Shown here in pieces: positions 56,838 to 64,000 of a stretch of 64,000 nt of DNA. The stretch's first letter is position 1, and every line of letters begins with the position of its first letter. The notes under the pieces were generated by a model. That model did no database searches. It was not told the origin of the DNA and was given only the letters and a program-made list of their open reading frames with translations. Origin of the DNA: Bacteroidota bacterium (lineage in GTDB: Bacteria; Bacteroidota; Bacteroidia; Chitinophagales; Saprospiraceae); the NCBI GenBank assembly GCA_024642705.1, contig JAHEAQ010000011.1:1-64000 (forward strand). Reading direction: 5' to 3'. The translations under genes were made by a program, and so were the position numbers.

Positions 56838-57584
56838 ATGAAAGCTGACCATATATGTGGCGGGCACGTGTACTTAATTTCAAATTTTGGAGTAGCAAGA
56901 AATCCAATATTTTGTGATTCTTTAGATGTAGAGTTTTTCCGTTCCAATGTAGAAAAATATTTAGGGAAACTTTGTGTCATTCATGCCTACCATTTCAAAC
57001 ACAATCAATTTCAAATTCTAATTAGGATCAAATGGAGAAATTTAATTGAAGCATTTTTTGAAAGAAAATATGAAAATGGAACAAACTCCAAATTTTCACA
57101 ATTGATATTGGCAAGAAAAAATGGCAATTCAGGAATAGAATACCCAGAAACTTACAGAATATTTTCGCAAGAAATATCAAACATGCTGAACAGTTATGCA
57201 AAATATTTCAATTTTAAATACAAAAGAACAGGTGGGTTATTTGGTTCGAGATATACCAAAATATTGGTAGAATCGGAGCAAGAAATGATAAATTGGGTAG
57301 AAAGGTTAAATTCCGGTGCACAATTGGTTTTATTTAAAAAAGAATGGAGTGTGAAAGAGAGTTTTGTGATGAATAATGCGAGTGGTGAAGAAAATAGTAA
57401 AATATTTTATAAAAGATGTGGTAGAAATAATTTCCATACCATTTTCAGCAATTTCTGGCTGTATTACATAGAAGATCTGCGAGGTTGTTTTAATAGTTTG
57501 CCACCTGCAAACATCCGCAAGCAAAATTTAATCCCTTTTTGGCTTAATTTTCTAAAAATCAACAATTACAACCCTCCTTGGTAA
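56838..57584 (+). CDS. Degenerate REP-associated (IS200-like, Y1) transposase relative without HUH histidines
   Basis: A 248-residue intact frame with the layout of REP-associated tyrosine transposases (RAYTs): HVYLISNFGVAR near the N-terminus, AYHFKHNQFQILI (50-62) where the family has AY-x-PNHFHLLI, and NSYAKYFNFKYKRTGGLFGSRYTK (118-141), which holds the tyrosine of the active site (Tyr120 or Tyr123). The two HUH histidines are replaced: Gln57 and Gln59. So the metal site is lost while the tyrosine and fold remain. No REP-like palindrome pair or target duplication is seen in the flanks (56564-56837, 57585-57880). It could be a domesticated DNA-binding protein or a recent loss-of-function relic. 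Flanked by unrelated genes. Confidence 0.72.
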   Translation: MKADHICGGHVYLISNFGVARNPIFCDSLDVEFFRSNVEKYLGKLCVIHAYHFKHNQFQILIRIKWRNLIEAFFERKYENGTNSKFSQLILARKNGNSGIEYPETYRIFSQEISNMLNSYAKYFNFKYKRTGGLFGSRYTKILVESEQEMINWVERLNSGAQLVLFKKEWSVKESFVMNNASGEENSKIFYKRCGRNNFHTIFSNFWLYYIEDLRGCFNSLPPANIRKQNLIPFWLNFLKINNYNPPW

Positions 57585-57880
57585 TTGAAAATTATCAATT
57601 TTTCATGATATTCCGCTTTGTATTGAATCATTTTTTCACCACTTTACAAAATGAGATTTGTGAACATTAAACTTATTTGTCCGAATTTATTAAAGCAAAG
57701 TAATTTTTGATTTTGAAAACTTTTGTAGACTTACCTAAAAATAATACAAAGTGGAATTTCGCATCAACTAAAAGATGCCAACTAATCCTTAATAAATATA
57801 AAAATCACACTCATTGAATGTTATTATAATCCCTAATGTAAAGACATAATTTTCACTATATCAATTATCTTTTAATCCAT

Positions 57881-60800
57881 TCAATATCTAATTTTTTGCC
57901 TTTCAATTTCCTGTTCCAATCTCATGAGATCATTTTCAATTAAATAGTTTAATGAATTTCGCAATGTTTTAAATTCCAATTCTGCAATTTGAAAACCATC
58001 TTTTTGAGTATTTGTTGGATCTGAGGTTGTAGAATAATAATTACCCATAATACGTCTGACTCTACTGGTAATCGAAGGAGGTATCAATTCCATCTTTTTT
58101 ACCATATATCGGTCTCCATTCAAAGAAATATCAAAATCCATCAATTGCCTTTGAATCAAATGTGCCTTCTTGTACAAATCAATTCCATCCGGAGATTGAT
58201 TCAAAATTCCTTGTTTGATACTTTCTATCAGCGCCAGCTTTTCATTCAGCAACTGATTTGTCTCCATAATATCACCATTGAGATTGTTTACCAGACTGTT
58301 AAATGCGAACAGCGCAATTGGATCCGAAGAAGGTAAAGTAACATTATTTAAAGATTTCACTTCAAAATTTTGAGGATCTCCAATTTCCATCCAACTTCCA
58401 TTTATTAGTTGAGATAGACTTACTTTGTATTTACCAGGATAAACAAACGGACCAGATGCATTTCGGCCTCTATTAGAAGCTCTTTCTGAAGATACTCGTA
58501 GATCCCAAGAAACACGATGCAAACCTTTGCTTGCAGGACCTGTGATCCTTTTAACAAATGCATTGTTTTCATCCATAATGGTAAATAAAATTATTGGATT
58601 TTCCTCTCTAATCTCCTCATGCATTGACTCCCACTTTGGATAATAGACTGGTTCATTCTTGCTTATTTTGCTTTCCTCTGCTTTTAATCTCTGTTTTTTT
58701 AGTGTAGTTAGGGATTCTTTTAAATAATAAGTAAAAACTGCACCTTGTTCTGGATTTGGAGAGGTGAAATAAGTATGACCCAACGCATCACCATCTGGAT
58801 CAGCTTCTTGGAAAATATATGGCGCTTTTACAGGAAAAAGCACAGCGCTTTTAGCTAAAATTTCCGGGGTTAACTTTCTAAGAAAAGAATAATCATCCAA
58901 AACAAAAAAACCACGGCCAAATGAAGCCGCCACTAAATCATTTTCTCTAGTTTGAATTTCCAAATCTCTTATTGCTATAGTTGGCATTCCTTTCTTTAAT
59001 TTAATCCATTGCGCGCCAGCATCTACGCTGAAATATAGACCATATTCCGTTCCAGCAAATAACAAATTAGGATCAACATGATCTTGAAATATGCTCCAAC
59101 AAAAATCTCTTTCTGGCAAATTATTTGAAATGTGTGCCCATGTTTTTCCCTTATCTGTACTTTTTACAATATATGGCTTGAAATCTCCATATTTAAAATT
59201 ATTAAAAACTACAAATACAGTATTAGGATCGTGTCTGGATGTATGGATATCACTGACAAAAGCATATTTTGGTATTCCTGGAATATTATCAATAATTCGC
59301 CAATTTTTTCCACTATCTTCTGTGACTTGGACAAGTCCATCATCAGTACCTACATAAATTAAACCTTCTTTTTTAGGAGATTCGTCTAACGATACGATAG
59401 TCCCAAAAGGCGATGTCCATACATTTTTGAATATTGCATCTATGCCCCAAACTCTTTCCATCACTTCCATTTTATTCCGGTCTAGATTTCGAGAAAGGTC
59501 CCCGCTAATTGCTTTCCAGGTATTACCCCGGTCATCAGATCTGAAAAGTTTCTCAGCAGCAAAATATAACCTCTGCCCTTGAAATGGACTAATGATCAAT
59601 GGTGCATTCCAATGCCATTTTAAAGCAGGTTCCCTAGCTCCTGGCTGTGGTTGAATATTAATACTTTCCCCACTTCTTTTATCAAATCTTACCAATACCC
59701 CATATTGAGACTCGCTATATACAATATTGGGGTCGTTTGGATCAACTCGAGATTGAAAACCATCGCCTCCAGTAGTAACAAACCAATCCCCTTCTCTTAT
59801 TCCATTATTATTGACAGTTCTTGAGGGAACACCTAATGAAGCATTGTCTTGAGTACCTCCATAAATATTATAAAAAGGGAATGAATTATCCGTAGTAACT
59901 TTATAAAATTGTGAAACTGGAAGATTTTCAGTGAAGCGCCAAGTTTTTCCTTTATCCCATGTTTCATAAATTCCTCCGTCACACCCAGCTAAAAGATAAT
60001 TTGGGTCATTTGGATCAAATTCAATTTCATGATTATCTACATGTTTGTTGGGTTCGCCTAATCTTTCAAAACTCTTTCCCCCATTTTCTGTAAACTCAAT
60101 AAAAGTTTGAACGGAATATACTTTATCAAATTGATGGGGATCAGGAAACAATTCCATGTAATATTGTGCGTCATTGACCATATAATCGCTCATTTTTATC
60201 CAATCTTCTCCCAAATTGGACGATCTATAAAATCCTTGAGTGTCATCAGTCCCAGCAATTAGGGCATATACAACATCTGGTTGCTGAGGCGATATGGCTA
60301 ACCCAATTCTTCCAAGATCTCCTTTTGGAAGACCATTACTCAATTTATTCCAGGTTTCGCCGCTATCAAACGATTTCCAAATTCCTCCTTCAGGTCCACC
60401 AGCAACCAACATACCAAAATGTCTCCTTCTTTGATAGGAAGAAACCAAAATAATATCTGGATTCCTTGGATCATAGATGATATCAGAAATTCCCGTATTT
60501 TCGCTAATATGTAATTTTCGCTCCCAGTTTTTTCCTCCATCTGTAGTTTTATAAAATCCCCTTTCTCCTCCTGGTGCCCATAATGGTCCTTGAGCAGCAA
60601 CATAAACTATATCAGAGTTTCTTGGATCAATAACAATTTTTCCGATATGCTCTGATGTTTTTAGCCCCATATTTGTCCATGTTTCTCCACCATTTACGCT
60701 TTTATAAACACCATCACCTAATCCAACAGATCGTTGACTATTATTTTCACCAGTTCCTACCCATACAACATTTGAATTATTGGGATCTATCTCGACTGTT

Positions 60801-61108
60801 CCTATAGAATATGACCCATAATTATCGAAAACTGGTTCCCAAGTTGTCCCAGCATTTATTGTTCTCCAAACATTTCCTGAAGCAACTGCAGCAAATCTCC
60901 TACTTCTATTTCTTGGGTCAATTGCGACATCTACTACCCTTCCTGAAATTTTTGCAGCAGCTATATTTCTCAAACCAATTCCTCCAAAAACACTTTGATC
61001 AATTTTCTCCATTGGCTTTGGTTGATCCAAAACTTGAACTTCCGTTTTTTGAGAATAACTTGTGATTCCTATTAATGAAAAACAAATAAGCAGCATTAAT
61101 TTTTTCAT
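57881..61108 (-). CDS. Exported sortilin-like Asp-box beta-propeller protein, copy 4
   Basis: A 1075-residue protein with a signal peptide (MLLICFSLIGITSYSQ). Mature start IGLRNIAAAKISGRVVDVAI is related to copies 1 and 3. Asp-box turns include RTINAGTTWEPV, KSVNGGETWTNM, KTTDGGKNWERK, KSFDSGETWNKL, RSDDRGNTWKAI and VTEDSGKNWRII. RVSWDLRVSS is the Ig-like strand shared by copies 1 and 3, followed by a helical C-terminal region (about 960-1070). No T9SS domain. Transcribed opposite to the RAYT-like gene; it is the only minus-strand copy. Confidence 0.86.
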   Translation of the reverse strand: MKKLMLLICFSLIGITSYSQKTEVQVLDQPKPMEKIDQSVFGGIGLRNIAAAKISGRVVDVAIDPRNRSRRFAAVASGNVWRTINAGTTWEPVFDNYGSYSIGTVEIDPNNSNVVWVGTGENNSQRSVGLGDGVYKSVNGGETWTNMGLKTSEHIGKIVIDPRNSDIVYVAAQGPLWAPGGERGFYKTTDGGKNWERKLHISENTGISDIIYDPRNPDIILVSSYQRRRHFGMLVAGGPEGGIWKSFDSGETWNKLSNGLPKGDLGRIGLAISPQQPDVVYALIAGTDDTQGFYRSSNLGEDWIKMSDYMVNDAQYYMELFPDPHQFDKVYSVQTFIEFTENGGKSFERLGEPNKHVDNHEIEFDPNDPNYLLAGCDGGIYETWDKGKTWRFTENLPVSQFYKVTTDNSFPFYNIYGGTQDNASLGVPSRTVNNNGIREGDWFVTTGGDGFQSRVDPNDPNIVYSESQYGVLVRFDKRSGESINIQPQPGAREPALKWHWNAPLIISPFQGQRLYFAAEKLFRSDDRGNTWKAISGDLSRNLDRNKMEVMERVWGIDAIFKNVWTSPFGTIVSLDESPKKEGLIYVGTDDGLVQVTEDSGKNWRIIDNIPGIPKYAFVSDIHTSRHDPNTVFVVFNNFKYGDFKPYIVKSTDKGKTWAHISNNLPERDFCWSIFQDHVDPNLLFAGTEYGLYFSVDAGAQWIKLKKGMPTIAIRDLEIQTRENDLVAASFGRGFFVLDDYSFLRKLTPEILAKSAVLFPVKAPYIFQEADPDGDALGHTYFTSPNPEQGAVFTYYLKESLTTLKKQRLKAEESKISKNEPVYYPKWESMHEEIREENPIILFTIMDENNAFVKRITGPASKGLHRVSWDLRVSSERASNRGRNASGPFVYPGKYKVSLSQLINGSWMEIGDPQNFEVKSLNNVTLPSSDPIALFAFNSLVNNLNGDIMETNQLLNEKLALIESIKQGILNQSPDGIDLYKKAHLIQRQLMDFDISLNGDRYMVKKMELIPPSITSRVRRIMGNYYSTTSDPTNTQKDGFQIAELEFKTLRNSLNYLIENDLMRLEQEIERQKIRY

Positions 61109-61336
61109 CCTTTTATCTTTTGTAAGTGTTGATTTTAAAAAATTTGGTTCTTCTAATAAATTAAAAATAACTAAAAAACTATACTTTCAATATATATCGA
61201 ACAATGTTATATGCTACTTGTCGTCAATTAATATTTTAAAAATTGCAAGTCATTCCTCAGTCAATCTATTTCCAAATATATTTTGATTATAAAATCGTCA
61301 GCGTTATTTTCATATTTTCAAGATTCAATCTGACCA

Positions 61337-62902
61337 ATGAAAGTTTATTTTAGAAAAATATGTTTCTGTGTGACTTATCCTGCCTGTATATTGTTTTTTT
61401 TAAGTTGTGGAATTTATAAAAATCAAAACCCAATAAAAGAATATGTTGAATATGAATTGGGAATAAGCTCGTCAAACGAAGATTTAGTTGAGGCATTTAA
61501 TTGGGCAAAAATGAAGGCAAAATCTTATGTTCAAACTGGAAAAAAGGGCCCAATAAACGTTTGGGAAAATGGTAAAGGAAGTGGCCAGCAAAATTATATT
61601 CCTAGCTATTGGGCAGGTTATCCAGGTAGAAGCGCTTTTTATTCTAGAGATTTTTGTCATCAAGCAATTGGTGCAAGCATTTTAGGACTTCACGAAGAAA
61701 ATTTTGCTATGATAAAGGCATTTTCATCTTCAGCTAGTGAAAGTAAAAAATGGTTTCCTCTTTGGGCAATTAATTTCGATGGTTCGCCTTTTGTAATTGA
61801 TTATAAAAATGATAACAACTTTGTGCGAGAAATTCCGGCATCTTTTGAGCTTGTGCAAAAAGCACTAGAAATTTATATGTGGACTGGTGATAAGAGATAT
61901 ATTCAAGATGAAACACTTTGGAATTTTTATACTAAAACAGTAACAGAATTCATAGAGTTACATGACCTTCAAATTCCAAATGGTATAGCAGAAGGAACTG
62001 GTGAAGGCATTTTTCAAGGTACTTCAACTTATAACGAACAAAAAGATTTTCCATTAATAGAATCTGGAGATGGAATTGCATCACAATATCAGGCATTCCT
62101 TGCGTATTCCAAAATCGCTAAAATAAGAGGCGAAAATACGATTGCATCAACATTCGAAAATAAAGCAGAAGCCTTAAAGAACTTTTTCAATCAGAATTGG
62201 GGTGTTACAAATACCTCTTTATATAATCGTGGGTATTTGTTAAATGGTAAAAATGTTGACGGCTGGGGAAAAGAAAATTCTTGGTTTTTACCAATGAAGG
62301 GAATTACAAACGGAGGCTCACAAAGGACCTTATCTTATTTGTCTTTTATTAATGAAAAATTAAAATCAAAAGATGATATTCCAGATAATATTGAAGCCTT
62401 GAGTTATATTCCGGAAACATTTTTCGCTCATCATCAAAATGAAATTGCTTGGAAATGGATGAAGCACATTATTGTCAATCTAAACAATGATCATTCTTAC
62501 CAATCAGCAACTGGAAGCAATGGCGACTATCCGGAAGTTTCTTATGTTTTAATCCAAAATATCATAAAAGATTTGGGAGGCATTTCTCCAAATATAGCTG
62601 AAAATTCAATCTCGACTTGTTCTCACTTACCCCATGAAATTGAAGATCTAAAGGTTCAAAACTTATCCATAGGAAAGACCATTTTGACAATTCAGCATAT
62701 TGGAAATCACACTTCAAAATTGGATTATCAAAAAGGGGATCATCCATTAATTTGGGAAGCTAGATTCGAAGAGGTTACTGAACATCTTTTCGTAAATGGC
62801 GTAAAAACTAAATGTCTCCAAATAACGGATCAAGGTGTTCTATATTCTGTTATTTCAGTCGAATTGCAACCAAAATCTCAAAATATTATATCTATTCATT
62901 AA
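61337..62902 (+). CDS. Six-hairpin glycosidase-like lipoprotein
   Basis: A 521-residue lipoprotein (PACILFFLSC, Cys24). The body is an (alpha/alpha)6 barrel: repeated helices with aromatic-rich turns (SYWAGYPGRSAFYSRDF, FPLWAINFDGSPF, EIYMWTGDKRY, GTGEGIFQGTSTYNEQKDFPLIESGDG, SWFLPMKGITNGG). It resembles six-hairpin glycosidases (GH63/GH116-like). Candidate acids are the Asp/Glu residues in YSRDF and GTGEG, but no family can be named with certainty. Adjacent Gfo/Idh/MocA gene fits glycan handling. Confidence 0.8.
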   Translation: MKVYFRKICFCVTYPACILFFLSCGIYKNQNPIKEYVEYELGISSSNEDLVEAFNWAKMKAKSYVQTGKKGPINVWENGKGSGQQNYIPSYWAGYPGRSAFYSRDFCHQAIGASILGLHEENFAMIKAFSSSASESKKWFPLWAINFDGSPFVIDYKNDNNFVREIPASFELVQKALEIYMWTGDKRYIQDETLWNFYTKTVTEFIELHDLQIPNGIAEGTGEGIFQGTSTYNEQKDFPLIESGDGIASQYQAFLAYSKIAKIRGENTIASTFENKAEALKNFFNQNWGVTNTSLYNRGYLLNGKNVDGWGKENSWFLPMKGITNGGSQRTLSYLSFINEKLKSKDDIPDNIEALSYIPETFFAHHQNEIAWKWMKHIIVNLNNDHSYQSATGSNGDYPEVSYVLIQNIIKDLGGISPNIAENSISTCSHLPHEIEDLKVQNLSIGKTILTIQHIGNHTSKLDYQKGDHPLIWEARFEEVTEHLFVNGVKTKCLQITDQGVLYSVISVELQPKSQNIISIH

Positions 62903-62984
62903 AAAATAGCAATAACTTTTTGTGCATGGTAAATTGAAAAAATTAAAATCCTTCTTTTATGGCGCTGTAATAATATTATAGAAA

Positions 62985-64000
62985 TTAATACTTTCTTCTC
63001 TTACGTTTTTTCATTTTATTGGCTTCTTTATCTCCAACAAATTTTTCTTTAACAGGGTCCCACTTCAGAGGTCGCCCCAACTCATAAGCCATATTTGCAA
63101 TATTGCAAATTGTTGCAGTTCGATGGCCTGTTGTAACTGGACATATCGTTTCCGACCTGTTTCTAATTGCTGAAAGCCAATTTTCGTAATGATTTCCTCT
63201 ATCATTAAATGGTTTTTCTTCGCTAGCACCTGGAATGGATGCAAGAATTGAAATTGGATCAGTTTCAAGAAAACTTCTACTTACATCTAAATTTCCCTCA
63301 GAGCCAATAAATCTGACGGCAAAATCTCTACCAAAATCTTCATGAACCATTTCAACACCATTATCATAATACATTTTTATTCCCCTTACTGCACCTTTTT
63401 CTTTTGGTGGAACATATTCAACAGGTCCAGAATGATCCATCCCTAATGCCCATTGGACTATGTCAAACATATGAGCACCCCAATCTGAAAGAATTCCTCC
63501 TCCAGTTTCTTTGAAAAATCTCCAATCTGGATAGAAATCAACAATTTCTGGAGCTATTCGATTATTGTATGCCAATAAGGGTGCTGGACCGCACCATCGA
63601 TTCCAATCCAATCCATCTGGCATCGGTTCTCCTGGCAAATCGTATTTCCTTGCAGGATCTCCAACATTAACCAAAACTTTTGTTATTTCACCTAGTTTTC
63701 CAGAACTAACGATCTCTTGGGCTATCCTAAATATTTCCCACGACCTTTGCATGCTTCCAGTTTGAAAAACAATGTTATTCTTTTTGACAGATTTAACCAT
63801 AGCAATACCTTCAGAAATTGTATTTGTCATTGGCTTCTCACAAAAAATATCTTTTCCTGCTTCCATAGCATCAATAGCATTAATGGCGTGCCAATGGTCT
63901 GGAGTGGCAACAATTACAGCATCTATATCAGCACGTGCAATTAATTCTTTATAATCCAAATAAGTTTTAACTCCTTTAAATTCATTGACATCCCTTTTTT
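62985..64000 (-). CDS. Gfo/Idh/MocA family oxidoreductase (N-terminus beyond the window)
   Basis: An NAD(P)-dependent sugar oxidoreductase. The frame is open to the window edge: the residues before the apparent start (GVKTYLDYKELIARADIDAV) are coding in the same frame, so the gene continues upstream and lacks its nucleotide-binding N-terminus here. Motifs present: ATPDHWHA, CEKPMTNT (EKP motif) and GAHMFDIVQW, and the C-terminal NHYENWLSAI with a basic tail (MKKRKRRKY). Such proteins act on inositol or sugars and often occur beside glycoside hydrolases. Convergent with the six-hairpin glycosidase-like gene. Confidence 0.92.
   Translation of the reverse strand, partial: KRDVNEFKGVKTYLDYKELIARADIDAVIVATPDHWHAINAIDAMEAGKDIFCEKPMTNTISEGIAMVKSVKKNNIVFQTGSMQRSWEIFRIAQEIVSSGKLGEITKVLVNVGDPARKYDLPGEPMPDGLDWNRWCGPAPLLAYNNRIAPEIVDFYPDWRFFKETGGGILSDWGAHMFDIVQWALGMDHSGPVEYVPPKEKGAVRGIKMYYDNGVEMVHEDFGRDFAVRFIGSEGNLDVSRSFLETDPISILASIPGASEEKPFNDRGNHYENWLSAIRNRSETICPVTTGHRTATICNIANMAYELGRPLKWDPVKEKFVGDKEANKMKKRKRRKY

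Noticed and set aside
56564-57880. A complete IS200/IS605-type insertion sequence around the RAYT-like gene.
   Set aside because: No imperfect terminal palindromes, accessory tnpB or second copy; weak repeats such as CTAAT/ATTAG near 56766-56783 and AATTGA/TCAATT near 57588 look like AT-rich chance.
1-64000. tRNA or rRNA genes, CRISPR arrays, prophage genes and a replication origin.
   Set aside because: No cloverleaf-like GC-rich segment, repeated spacers, phage structural genes or DnaA-box cluster was seen on reading the gaps; a tRNA scan would be decisive.

Overview
The window is chromosomal DNA from a member of the Bacteroidota, very AT-rich and densely coded. The evidence is lineage-typical: a GldA/GldF/GldG gliding-type ABC transporter, a fused SecDF, several secreted proteins with type IX secretion (T9SS) C-terminal sorting domains, a PorE-like OmpA lipoprotein, many lipoproteins, a DUF3098 protein beside FtsX, and TAnnTTTG-like -7 boxes instead of sigma70-type promoters. 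A free-living Saprospiria/Chitinophagia-like bacterium is a reasonable inference, but the sequence alone does not fix the family. I see no rRNA, tRNA, CRISPR array, prophage or complete insertion sequence.

Layout. 1-9.6 kb: a subtilisin-like T9SS protease with a strong terminator, then a minus-strand export cluster (short coiled-coil secreted protein, DUF1800, Tat-exported DUF1501, and a PA14/discoidin-type T9SS protein). 9.8-19.2 kb: a ten-gene minus-strand cell-envelope run: ftsX, DUF3098, uppP, truB, gldA, gldF, gldG, DUF4340, zinc phospholipase/S1-P1-like, DUF368 (PopT-like). 19.4-26.8 kb: small secreted proteins, the first of four Asp-box/sortilin-like propeller proteins, and a penicillin-acylase-like enzyme. 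27.2-35.5 kb: leuS, PorE-like lipoprotein, secDF. 35.7-44.5 kb: Kbp/LysM protein, a second propeller protein with both a lipobox and a T9SS domain, a 2-hydroxyacid dehydrogenase, a DUF547 lipoprotein, a TonB receptor, and a TerB-like protein. 44.7-56.6 kb: mutS, ArsC-like, hotdog thioesterase, choice-of-anchor-B protein, third propeller protein, TfoX-like, GNAT, amidohydrolase lipoprotein. 56.8-64 kb: a single-copy relative of REP-associated (IS200-like) transposases lacking its HUH histidines, the fourth propeller protein, a six-hairpin glycosidase-like lipoprotein, and a Gfo/Idh/MocA oxidoreductase cut by the window edge.

How it fits together. Most of the window concerns the envelope: export (SecDF, Tat and lipoprotein signals, T9SS), undecaprenyl-phosphate recycling (UppP plus a PopT-like flippase in one gene run), division and gliding ABC machinery, and a large set of exported beta-propeller and peptidase-type proteins that suggest degradation of external protein and glycan. 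The least explained parts are the DUF1501/DUF1800 export locus, the repeated sortilin-like proteins, and the HUH-less transposase relative.
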